Numbered from the stretch's first letter, positions 1-5,957 are shown. The stretch is DNA of 6,042 nt from JBCCBI01 sp039034155 (GCA_039034155.1 JBCCBI010000353.1:1-6042); one strand, 5' to 3'. Notes: a model not told the origin generated them from the letters alone. A program made the numbers and translations.

Positions 1-111
1 GACCCAGAGACAATAGCAATAGTGTAACTGTAGAACATCATCATACAATGATTAAAAAGTAGTTCTTTTTTATTTAGTATTTCTTTTTGTGGCTCCTCCA
101 AGGCTCTCTGC

Positions 112-140
112 TTGACAAAAACTAATTTAATTAGTATATT
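112..140 (+). promoter_or_regulatory. sigma70 promoter of the hydrolase(-tetR) unit
   Basis: A perfect -35 box TTGACA (112-117) is followed after exactly 17 bp by TATATT (135-140), one mismatch from the -10 consensus. This is the best promoter match in the window. Transcription should start near 147, leaving a leader of about 60 nt before the hydrolase start at 209. A palindrome fills the spacer, so the promoter looks repressible. No equally good promoter is visible before the downstream tetR gene, so it may drive both genes. Confidence 0.8.
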
Positions 141-150
141 GGCTACTAAT
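121..150. promoter_or_regulatory. probable TetR-type operator, three half-sites
   Basis: Positions 121-135 form a perfect 7-bp inverted repeat around a single central base (ACTAATT-T-AATTAGT), lying exactly between the -35 and -10 boxes. Its right half also belongs to a second 7-bp inverted repeat, ATTAGTA (130-136) and TACTAAT (144-150), separated by 7 bp and spanning the -10 box to the predicted start of transcription. Three copies of the ACTAAT half-site are thus arranged in alternating orientation. Symmetry, size and position are typical of TetR-family operators. The TetR gene at 1135 is the obvious candidate ligand, which is an inference from proximity. Confidence 0.65.
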
Positions 151-195
151 CTTAGCTTAGAAAGTTTACCGTTCTAGGCTGCAATGTTTTTTCAT

Positions 196-201
196 GGAGG
201 A
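196..201 (+). promoter_or_regulatory. ribosome binding site deciding the hydrolase start
   Basis: GGAGGA ends 7 nt before the ATG at 209. An in-frame ATG at 194 overlaps this Shine-Dalgarno sequence and has nothing comparable upstream, so 209 is the better start. Confidence 0.85.
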
Positions 202-208
202 ACCACAC

Positions 209-1024
209 ATGCATCAACCTTTAGAAACCGAGTTTTTTACAAGACCAGAAGGCACCATAGCCTATGACGACAATCACACTGCTGGTGAATTAGTGATTCT
301 TTTACCCGGTGTCGGTGCACTGCGAAGCGAGTACCGTTTTCTTGCACCTGAATTGAGCAAGGCGGGGTATCGGGTTGTGAGTGCTGATTTAAGAGGACAT
401 GGTGAGTCAAGCGCAGCTTGGGACGACTACAGCATAGTTGCCACAGGACAAGACATTCTTGACCTCATCACATATTTAGATGCTGGGCCTGCTCATGTTA
501 TTGGCACTTCTTTTTCACCAGGGGCAGCGGTTTGGGCAGCAGCAGAACAACCAGATGCTATTCGTTCCTTAACGCTTATAGGTGCCTTTGTTAGGACGCC
601 CAAAGCCAACTTTATGTCGTGGTTAACAGAAAAGGTACTCATGCGTCTTCCTGGAAAAGTAGCCTTGTGGAATACGTTTTACAAAACGATGTATCCAACC
701 ACTAAACCCGCTGACTTTGATGCTTACCTTAACGATCTAAAAACGACCTTACAGGAGCCAGGCCGTTTTGAAGCTCTTAGGAAGGTCGCGTTTGCGCCTA
801 AAGATGCAGCTGAGGAAAGATTAGGGCAAGTGAGCGCACCAAGCTTTGTCATTATGGGTACAAAAGATCCAGATTGGCCTGACCCTGTTGCTGAAGCTAA
901 GTTCATTCAGGAACAACTATCTGCCAAGCTCGTGTTAATTGAAGGTGCAGGGCATTACCCTCAGACTGAAATGCCTGAGAAGACGACGCCAGCTATCCTC
1001 GAGTTTTTAGCTAGTGTTAGCTGA
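209..1024 (+). CDS. alpha/beta fold hydrolase
   Basis: A 271-residue cytoplasmic enzyme of the alpha/beta hydrolase superfamily (serine esterase or lipase-like), with no signal peptide. Visible landmarks are the oxyanion-loop region LLPGVG (31-36), the strand and turn ADLRGHGES (59-67), the nucleophile elbow GTSFS with Ser101, the likely acid Asp220 or Asp222 in MGTKDPD, and the catalytic His249 in GAGHYPQTEMPE. Length and domain order fit a complete single-domain hydrolase with a helical cap around 130-200. The elbow ends in Ser103 where GxSxG normally has Gly, a tolerable small-residue change. The start at 209 is chosen over 194 because of the Shine-Dalgarno at 196-201. The gene is preceded by a strong promoter with operator-like palindromes and followed by a tetR gene, suggesting inducible detoxification or turnover of a small ester or related compound. 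The substrate cannot be read from the sequence. Confidence 0.92.
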   Translation: MHQPLETEFFTRPEGTIAYDDNHTAGELVILLPGVGALRSEYRFLAPELSKAGYRVVSADLRGHGESSAAWDDYSIVATGQDILDLITYLDAGPAHVIGTSFSPGAAVWAAAEQPDAIRSLTLIGAFVRTPKANFMSWLTEKVLMRLPGKVALWNTFYKTMYPTTKPADFDAYLNDLKTTLQEPGRFEALRKVAFAPKDAAEERLGQVSAPSFVIMGTKDPDWPDPVAEAKFIQEQLSAKLVLIEGAGHYPQTEMPEKTTPAILEFLASVS

Positions 1025-1094
1025 GAGGTTAAAACAATTACCGTCTCTTGGCTTCGCAGAGCAGGTTGCCTGCAGTAGCACGAACTGTTTTTGT

Positions 1095-1126
1095 ACATAG
1101 GTTTAGGAGTACATAGGTTTAGGAGT
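1095..1126 (+). repeat. perfect 16-bp tandem duplication in tetR leader
   Basis: The unit ACATAGGTTTAGGAGT occurs twice head to tail (1095-1110 and 1111-1126) with no mismatch. Each copy holds an AGGAG Shine-Dalgarno core (1105-1109 and 1121-1125). Only the second is at usable distance from the tetR start. The identity of the copies suggests a recent replication-slippage duplication. Confidence 0.95.
1121..1125 (+). promoter_or_regulatory. ribosome binding site of tetR (GTG start)
   Basis: AGGAG ends 9 nt before the GTG at 1135 and supports this non-ATG start. The upstream duplicate at 1105-1109 is too far away (25 nt) to serve it directly. Confidence 0.8.
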
Positions 1127-1134
1127 TAGACATT

Positions 1135-1725
1135 GTGCCAAAGCGACCCGGTTTGACTAAAGAAAAACTGGTTGATGCTGCTATAAACATCATCAACCAA
1201 AATGGAGTGTCTAGTTTATCTATAGCGTCCCTCGCAGCTAAGTTAAATGTTAAGCCTCCCTCCCTTTATAACCACATGAATAGTTTGAAAGACTTGCAGC
1301 GAGCGATTGTTCTCAGAGGTCTTAAAAAGTTTACCCAAATAGGCCAAGAAGCAGCTATGGGACGGGCAGGCTATGACGCGCTTAAAGCTGTTGCTACCAG
1401 CTACCGCGAGTTTGCTAAACACCAGCCTGGCTTTTATGAAATTACCTTACAATCTAACGAAGGTCAGGATGCTGAGTTGGTTGTCGCTGAAAAAGAAGCC
1501 CTCGAGATCTTTATAGGTATTTTGCGCGGCTATAACCTGGAAGAAGAACACGCACTCCACGCTATTCGCGCTATCCGTAGCAGTATTCACGGCTTCGTAG
1601 CTTTAGAAGTCAAAGGTGGTTTTGGTCTTCCCCTTGATATTGAGGAAAGCTTTCATTATCATTTACAAATTTTGGACTATGGTATCAAAAAAATATGGGG
1701 GGATAACGCTAGATTGACGCCATAG
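1135..1725 (+). CDS. TetR/AcrR-family transcriptional repressor, WHG C-terminal domain
   Basis: A 196-residue DNA-binding regulator. Residues 7-54 form the TetR N-terminal helix-turn-helix domain, with the recognition region SIASLAAKLNVKPPSLYNHM (29-48) and the typical start TKEKLVDAA. Residues about 83-184 match the WHG-type ligand-binding and dimerisation domain, with the recognisable stretch SSIHGFVALEVKGGFGLPLD (149-168) followed by ESF. Length is normal for the family. The start is GTG at 1135, set by the AGGAG at 1121-1125. It lies 110 bp downstream of the hydrolase on the same strand, with no strong promoter of its own visible, so it is probably co-transcribed and controls the palindromes at 121-150, including its own expression. 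The inducing ligand is probably a hydrophobic small molecule related to the hydrolase substrate, but this is inference. Confidence 0.92.
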   Translation: MPKRPGLTKEKLVDAAINIINQNGVSSLSIASLAAKLNVKPPSLYNHMNSLKDLQRAIVLRGLKKFTQIGQEAAMGRAGYDALKAVATSYREFAKHQPGFYEITLQSNEGQDAELVVAEKEALEIFIGILRGYNLEEEHALHAIRAIRSSIHGFVALEVKGGFGLPLDIEESFHYHLQILDYGIKKIWGDNARLTP

Positions 1726-1749
1726 GTTTCTAACAACCTCATCGGATAT

Positions 1750-2229
1750 TTACGCATCAATCTGCCAACCTAACAACGCCTCTGGATTATTTTTCAAAAT
1801 ATGCGCGGGTAGGCTAGCGAGGTTGAGTTTGCTCTCAGCCGCCACGCTGCCATCTGGCAAGTAGAGTTTGCCAACAGCTTGCCCTAAACGCCCGCGCATC
1901 TTCACACGCTTGCCGATGATGCGAAGTTCGGTTTCGGTGGGTACAGGCTGACGAAACTTGACCTCGAGCGTCACTGACATCATCAGGTTGTGGTGGTCGT
2001 GAATGAGTGAGACCCGGCCAACGCCTTCGTCTAACAGAGCACTCACAATGCCACCGTGGACAATGCCCGGGTAGCCGTTAAAGTGCTCGGGGATGACACA
2101 AGTGCTCATCACCTCATCGTTACCGTTGTCAAAAAACACCAGCTTTAAGCCGATGGGGTTTTTACGTCCACAGATAAAGCAGTAATCTGAGTTAGGTTGT
2201 TGATGGCTGTAAAGTGTGTCTTGCACCAT
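1750..2229 (-). CDS. PaaI-like hotdog-fold thioesterase
   Basis: A 159-residue cytoplasmic protein of the PaaI/4HBT-type hotdog thioesterase family, expected to hydrolyse acyl-CoA thioesters. The hallmark is GIVHGGIVSALLDEGVG (55-71): the HGG turn at 58-60 followed by Asp67-Glu68 on the central helix, the usual catalytic acid. The N-terminal CFICGRKNPIGLKLVF (17-32), with a CxxCG pair, is the typical lead-in of one PaaI-like subgroup. The ATG at 2229 is preferred over the in-frame TTG at 2232. Its A is also the last base of the stop codon of the PKD lipoprotein upstream (TGATG), and no Shine-Dalgarno is evident, so translational coupling is likely. It converges with tetR, 24 bp between stop codons. 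The acyl substrate is unknown. Confidence 0.9.
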   Translation of the reverse strand: MVQDTLYSHQQPNSDYCFICGRKNPIGLKLVFFDNGNDEVMSTCVIPEHFNGYPGIVHGGIVSALLDEGVGRVSLIHDHHNLMMSVTLEVKFRQPVPTETELRIIGKRVKMRGRLGQAVGKLYLPDGSVAAESKLNLASLPAHILKNNPEALLGWQIDA

Positions 2230-3434
2230 CAAGGTGTGCTGTCCACGGTAACAAGCTCACTCGCTACAGCAGATGCGCCATCGTCATCCACCACAAGTAA
2301 GGTCACCGGGAAGGTGCCTGCTGTTGTAAATGTGTTACTGACAACTGGGCCACTAGCGACGTTGCCATCCCCAAAATTCCATGTGTAGGAGGCAATAGTA
2401 CCATCACTATCGCTTGAACTTGCAGCGTTGAATACCACTGTGAGGGGCACTGTGCCTGTGGCAGGTTCAGTGCTGAAGGCAGCGGTAGGTGGTTGATTGG
2501 TCACAACACCCACCGTGACGGTCTGGCGGGCCGTGGCAATCTCACCATTGTTGTTGGTAACAGTTAGTACAGCGGTAAATTCGCCTTCTTGTTCATAAAC
2601 ATGGCTGACTTGTACGCCGTTGGCGCTACTACCATCGCCAAACGTCCACGTGTACGCGATGAGGTTGCCCGTGTCATCGGTAGAGGCAGAGGCATCGAAG
2701 TTCACTGTTAAAGGTGCTGCGCCTGCAACGGCGCTAGCACTCAAAATAGCAGTAGGTCCTTGTCTAGGTGGGGCAGGTTCACTGGCTGTAATGATGATGC
2801 TCGAGCGCGCTAGTTCGCCATCTGCATTGCGCGCGAGTACCTCAGCTTCGTACACACCCGGCTCGGTGTAGGTGTAGTCATAGTTTAGCGTGCTGCCACT
2901 GTTGAGTGCGGTGGTGTCGCCGTTACCAAAGTCAAAGGTATAAGTGAGGTTAGCATTATCAGTGCCAGTTGTAGTAGACGCAAAGTTAACTGTGAGCGGC
3001 ACGCTACCCGCGCTAGGGCTGGCAGTGAGGTTAAGCTCGAGCGGGTCGCCTTCTACAGTAATCGTTACGCTTTCGACTGTTGTATCTTCACCATCAGACA
3101 CGGTCACGGTGGCGACGTAAGTACCTGGCTCGAGGTAGGTGTAGGTATAATCCGGTCCACCTGCAACTGGCTCACCCTCACCAGGGTTCCAAACGTAAGT
3201 GAGGTCGTCATCCTCTTCGTCCGTAGCGTCACTTTCAAAACTAACGGTAAGTGGCGCAGGGCCGGTTGCTTGGTCAACCTCGAGGCTCGCGCTAGGTGCC
3301 GTGTTACTGCCAGGCCCAAAGCCGTCCCCTGAACAAGCCACTAGCCAAAGCGCAAGCATACAACTCGCTGTAATTCGCAAAATCTTACCAACGCGTTTTA
3401 ACCCATGCCACGAGATCATCAAACCGTTCACCAT
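2229..3434 (-). CDS. PKD-repeat lipoprotein
   Basis: A 401-residue secreted protein. Residues 1-33 form a lipoprotein signal peptide: positive charges at K13, R14, K17 and R20, a hydrophobic core at about 21-33, and lipobox LVAC with lipidated Cys34. A short GDGFGPGSN linker follows. Four PKD domains come next, at about 46-128, 131-217, 226-309 and 315-398. Repeats 3 and 4 keep the classic motif (YTWTFGDG 261-268; YTWNFGDG 350-357), while repeats 1 and 2 are degenerate (YVWNPGEG 80-87; YTFDFGNG 165-172). Each repeat has the xxPLTVxF strand and a late TVTV-like strand. PKD domains are Ig-like beta sandwiches, commonly adhesive or spacer modules on surface proteins. No catalytic domain is present, and only three residues follow the last repeat. 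The start is ATG 3434; a second in-frame ATG (residue 6) is also possible, as neither has a good Shine-Dalgarno. A surface or periplasmic binding role is inferred. Confidence 0.9.
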   Translation of the reverse strand: MVNGLMISWHGLKRVGKILRITASCMLALWLVACSGDGFGPGSNTAPSASLEVDQATGPAPLTVSFESDATDEEDDDLTYVWNPGEGEPVAGGPDYTYTYLEPGTYVATVTVSDGEDTTVESVTITVEGDPLELNLTASPSAGSVPLTVNFASTTTGTDNANLTYTFDFGNGDTTALNSGSTLNYDYTYTEPGVYEAEVLARNADGELARSSIIITASEPAPPRQGPTAILSASAVAGAAPLTVNFDASASTDDTGNLIAYTWTFGDGSSANGVQVSHVYEQEGEFTAVLTVTNNNGEIATARQTVTVGVVTNQPPTAAFSTEPATGTVPLTVVFNAASSSDSDGTIASYTWNFGDGNVASGPVVSNTFTTAGTFPVTLLVVDDDGASAVASELVTVDSTP

Positions 3435-3531
3435 ATGACCATCATAAAGAAGGTGGCTACGAGTGGGTGATAGCTTTTGCCACAGCCCGAGTAAATTCTA
3501 AGGCTAAAGTAGTTGGGAAGTTACTTGAATT

Positions 3532-4014
3532 TTAGGGATTCATTATTACTATCTGCTGCTCGCGAATTCTTTCAACTCCAATCAAACGCAGTGCATAAGC
3601 AGACAAAAATATAGCTGTAATAATCCACATTAACAAGATAGTACTCATTACACGCGATACAATCATTAAATCCCCGGATAACAAACCTGCTGGAGCCAAA
3701 CCAAAAGCGTTGAAGAGTCCCGAGGCTGACCACAACGCTTTAGCTCTCTTGCTCACCCCAAATGCTTGTCTAATATAAAAAATGAGAAGTCCCAAACCAA
3801 GTAGCGTTGGAATAAACCCAATAGCCATATACGTAAGCCCTTGCCAAGTTGCGGCAGCCAAATATTCTATGACAGTCAAACCTTCTCTTTGAAGGTCGTC
3901 ATAGACATCAATTTCCTGTATAACTGGCATCCCAAATAGAGATGAAAGAACAAAGAAAGAGATGACACTTCCTATCATCATTATTCTGGCAATAGTTTTG
4001 ACACGATCTAACAT
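3532..4014 (-). CDS. hypothetical four-helix inner membrane protein
   Basis: A 160-residue protein that I do not recognise. It has four hydrophobic segments: about 9-31, 58-81, 93-113 and 120-146. Positive residues lie between segments 2 and 3 (IRQAFGVSKRAK, 81-92) and after segment 4 (RLIGVERIRE), whereas the segment 1-2 loop is acidic (EIDVYDDLQREGL, 34-46). By the positive-inside rule this puts both termini and the 2-3 loop in the cytoplasm and the acidic loop outside. No catalytic or transport signature is visible. It starts at ATG 4014 with only a weak AAAGG about 13 nt upstream. It lies 97 bp upstream of the PKD lipoprotein on the same strand and might share its transcript, though the gap also leaves room for a separate promoter. 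The gene has no CTCGAG sites, unlike most of the window. Confidence 0.75.
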   Translation of the reverse strand: MLDRVKTIARIMMIGSVISFFVLSSLFGMPVIQEIDVYDDLQREGLTVIEYLAAATWQGLTYMAIGFIPTLLGLGLLIFYIRQAFGVSKRAKALWSASGLFNAFGLAPAGLLSGDLMIVSRVMSTILLMWIITAIFLSAYALRLIGVERIREQQIVIMNP

Positions 4015-4141
4015 AATGCACTTTAGCCTTTATTTGACGTAAAATCTTTAAATAGACAAGTTTGATAGCATTATGTGATCTTGCACTGCCAGAAACGCGC
4101 GCAAGGGTACTCTCTTCCAGATACAAGTTTAAGATGACGCT

Positions 4142-4645
4142 ATGACACCATCACCTGACCCTGATGTTCCCCAAGTTGATGCTATCTCTACCAAGCTATC
4201 TTTCCGTGAGGCAATAGAAGCAGATGTTCCCAACATTGTCCGTATGCTGGCAGATGATGTGTTGGGGAAAACCCGTGAAGCCTACGGCGATCCTATCCCA
4301 CAAGTTTATTGGGATGCTTTCAATGCTATTGACCAAGACCCCAATCAGCACTTGCTAGTAGCGTGTTTGGATGGTGAGGTTATGGGAACCTTGCAACTGA
4401 GCTTTTTACCTAACATGAGTTACCAAGGTGGTTGGCGCTCGCTCATTGAAACCGTGCGAGTAGATACAAGCAAGCGTGGATCTGGTATTGGTAAAGCGTT
4501 TATCCAGCACGCAATTAATTTGAGTAAGGCTAAAGGCTGCCACATGGTGCAACTGACGACCAACAAACAACGAGATGACGCCATACGGTTTTATGAACGT
4601 CTGGGGTTTACAGCAAGTCATGAAGGCATGAAGCTATTGATTTGA
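4142..4645 (+). CDS. GNAT-family N-acetyltransferase
   Basis: A 167-residue cytoplasmic acetyl-CoA-dependent acyltransferase. The fold starts at about residue 18 (TKLSFREAIEADVPNIVRML). The acetyl-CoA pyrophosphate-binding motif A is VRVDTSKRGSGIGKAF (105-120), with the R-x-x-G-x-G loop at 112-117. Motif B is the stretch QLTTNKQRDDAIRFYERLGF (137-156), where Tyr151 sits at the usual general-acid position. The protein matches a common stand-alone GNAT group ending in ASHEGMKL. The substrate is unknown and nothing points to an aminoglycoside. ATG 4142 is used, but the first 17 residues are Pro- and Asp-rich and poorly conserved-looking, and no clear Shine-Dalgarno is present. A three-codon reading frame (ATG 4134 to TGA 4145) overlaps this start and might couple initiation. 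The gene converges on the methyltransferase gene, with 24 bp between stops. Confidence 0.9.
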   Translation: MTPSPDPDVPQVDAISTKLSFREAIEADVPNIVRMLADDVLGKTREAYGDPIPQVYWDAFNAIDQDPNQHLLVACLDGEVMGTLQLSFLPNMSYQGGWRSLIETVRVDTSKRGSGIGKAFIQHAINLSKAKGCHMVQLTTNKQRDDAIRFYERLGFTASHEGMKLLI

Positions 4646-4669
4646 GGTGCGGTTTTGCTGGTGAGTGTC

Positions 4670-5533
4670 TTAGTAATTGTGCTGGCGAACCAGCTCGAGG
4701 TCGTAGTTGGCAATAAAGACCTCACGACCCTTGGCAGCATTTGTTTGTTTGTAGTTGTTCATGCCGTACTGCAACTGCCACGCTTGCACGTTGGCAAACG
4801 CATATAACTCACGAATTTCTGGACAGTCGTCGTAGGTCATCAGCCATTTGTGAGGGCATTGTTTGAGTGATTTAGCTAACTGCTCGTGGTTAAATGAGGT
4901 GTGTAAGACGCCTTTTTTGCCGTATAGCCTCGAGCCACTCGTGCGGTAATACGGTGGGTCTAAAAAGATGAAGACATTTTCCTCTAAATGTTGAGCAGGT
5001 TGTTCGATGACAGATTGATAATCACCGTGTGTGATGCGCGTGTCACCTAAAACATCTGCCAAACGTGACAAACGCGTGATGGACGAGCGCGTAAAGCGTC
5101 GCTCAAAAGCACTTTGCGAATAGCCGCCGGCATCTACCGTGCCGGAAAAGGTAATGCGGTTGAGCACAAAAAAACGCACGGCGTGCTCGAGCTTACTCAA
5201 CTCATCATCCTGCTGCACATAACGTTGATGCAGCTCGCGCCCATTACCAGCGTGTTCGTAAATGTCAGTGATAGCCTCAACCAATGGAATTAGATTCGTC
5301 TGCGCCATCTCCCAAAAACACATGAGGTCATAGCTGAGGTCGTTAATCCAAAATCTAGCCTCAGGCGCGTGTTGTTTGAGGCTCAAAAAGACTGAACCGC
5401 CGCCTACAAGAGGCTCGCGGTAAGCGTCAAACTCAGGGACTAACGGCAAAATTTGACGGAGCGCTCTGGACTTGCCGCCAGGATAGCGCAAAGGGCTTTT
5501 GATGAGCTTGCGCTCAGGAGGTTTGACGGTCAT
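4670..5533 (-). CDS. orphan D12-class adenine-N6 DNA methyltransferase (Dam-like)
   Basis: A 287-residue S-adenosylmethionine-dependent DNA methyltransferase that methylates adenine N6. Numbered from the ATG at 5533, SPLRYPGGKSRA (13-24) is the D12/Dam N-terminal motif, EPLVGGGSVFLSL (40-52) is the SAM-binding motif I, FFVLNRITFSGT (121-132) is the family helix, and LDPPYY (191-196) is catalytic motif IV (DPPY). The middle (about 133-185) holds the target-recognition region, and the C-terminal NNYKQTNAAKGREVFIANY (259-277) is also family-typical. The frame stays open to an ATG at 5623, adding 30 residues with no family similarity that I can see. The 5533 start is preferred because homologs begin close to RYPGGK and because it leaves an 88-bp divergent spacer before the VOC gene. 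No endonuclease gene is adjacent, so it is solitary here. The recognition site cannot be read from the sequence; GATC is one possibility for the family. Confidence 0.88.
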   Translation of the reverse strand: MTVKPPERKLIKSPLRYPGGKSRALRQILPLVPEFDAYREPLVGGGSVFLSLKQHAPEARFWINDLSYDLMCFWEMAQTNLIPLVEAITDIYEHAGNGRELHQRYVQQDDELSKLEHAVRFFVLNRITFSGTVDAGGYSQSAFERRFTRSSITRLSRLADVLGDTRITHGDYQSVIEQPAQHLEENVFIFLDPPYYRTSGSRLYGKKGVLHTSFNHEQLAKSLKQCPHKWLMTYDDCPEIRELYAFANVQAWQLQYGMNNYKQTNAAKGREVFIANYDLELVRQHNY

Positions 5534-5621
5534 AAAGTTGGAGTGCGTAAAGCTGAAGGCAACGTTGGTGTTAAAAGCTCGAGCATCCCTCATTGTACGG
5601 CGTTCAGCGTAAACTGGCTGC

Positions 5622-5957
5622 ATGACGTGTTTACTAGCTGCACTTGACCATGTTCAACTAGCCATGCCGGCTGGCGAAGAAACCAAGGCTCGAGCCTTCT
5701 ACAAAGACATTCTAGGACTGAGCGAACTTACCAAACCAGAACCCCTTAGGTCCCGTGGGGGCTGCTGGTTTGAACACGGTAGTGTGGCGGTTCACTTAGG
5801 GGTTGAAAAGGACTTTCGACCTGCGCGCAAAGCCCACCCTGCGTTTGTCGTAAGTGATTTGAACGCTCTAGCCAGCAAGCTCACCCAAGCAGGCTATGAC
5901 GTAACTTGGGACGAGGCGCTACTGCCAGAGCTCCCTTTTCCACCAATGACTACGTAG
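5622..5957 (+). pseudogene. VOC/glyoxalase-fold protein, C-terminally truncated
   Basis: The frame encodes 111 residues, of which about the first 100 match a small VOC-superfamily dioxygenase or glyoxalase-like family: LDHVQLAMPAGEETKARAFY (8-27), ILGLSEL, RGGCWFEHGSVAVHLGVE (45-62), DFRPARKAHPAFVV (64-77) and GYDVTWDEAL (91-100). In intact members the last stretch runs on into a short RFYxxDPFGNRLEF-like end that carries a metal-ligand Glu. Here it is replaced by LPELPFPPMTT and a stop. These last residues are an out-of-frame reading of an epimerase gene joined at about 5915-5923. The protein therefore lacks its final beta strand and metal ligand and is probably inactive. The start is ATG 5622, without an evident Shine-Dalgarno. 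The CATG at 5621-5624 also contains the most upstream possible start of the divergent methyltransferase. Confidence 0.8.

Larger units (their letters stand above)
998..5694. repeat. dispersed iterated palindrome CTCGAG (12 sites)
   Basis: By manual scan CTCGAG lies at 998, 1501, 1963, 2800, 3036, 3129, 3279, 4694, 4929, 5186, 5578 and 5689 (first base of each). Five sites extend to GCTCGAGC (those at 2800, 3036, 5186, 5578 and 5689). Of 24 flanking bases 22 are G or C. The sites occur in all three codon phases: mostly Leu-Glu, but also inside Arg-Ser-Ser, Gly-Ser-Arg and Ala-Arg-Ala. A codon or dipeptide preference alone does not explain them. None falls in 3285-4693. Confidence 0.75.

Noticed and set aside
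1..62. Short open stretches at the left edge: a plus frame ending at TAG 60-62 and a minus frame from ATG 44 running off the edge (MMMFYSYTIAIVSG)
   Set aside because: Each is under 20 codons, with no Shine-Dalgarno or recognisable similarity. Either could be the end or start of a neighbouring gene, but the sequence cannot show it.
54..71. AAAAAG-TAGTT-CTTTTT hairpin followed by T-rich sequence, terminator-like
   Set aside because: The stem has one G-C pair and is otherwise A-T, too weak to support a terminator call.
1061..1092. GCAGG-TTG-CCTGC hairpin between the hydrolase and tetR, with five Ts further on
   Set aside because: The T run begins 14 nt after the stem, so it does not form an intrinsic terminator; co-transcription of the two genes stays plausible.
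1724..1739. AGGTT-TCTAAC-AACCT inverted repeat between the convergent stop codons of tetR and the thioesterase
   Set aside because: Only 5 bp, mostly weak pairs, with no T run on either strand; a bidirectional terminator is possible by position but not supported.
2197..3438. Several open frames antisense or frame-shifted to the PKD lipoprotein gene, up to 83 codons
   Set aside because: They follow the codon periodicity of the real gene, lack ribosome sites and show no domain features; they are shadows.
3435..3531. Gap between the membrane protein and the PKD lipoprotein examined for a promoter or terminator
   Set aside because: TAGAAT could be a -10 box on the minus strand, but no matching -35 is present, and the longest inverted repeat is GTGGC/GCCAC with a 21-nt loop.
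4015..4141. TTGACG (4034-4039) and TTGATA (4062-4067) as -35 boxes for the acetyltransferase
   Set aside because: Neither has a recognisable -10 box at 16-18 bp.
5915..5957. Simple single-base frameshift within the VOC gene as the cause of its odd C-terminus
   Set aside because: No other frame after 5921 restores a VOC ending. The alternative frame instead reads clearly as epimerase, so two different genes are joined.
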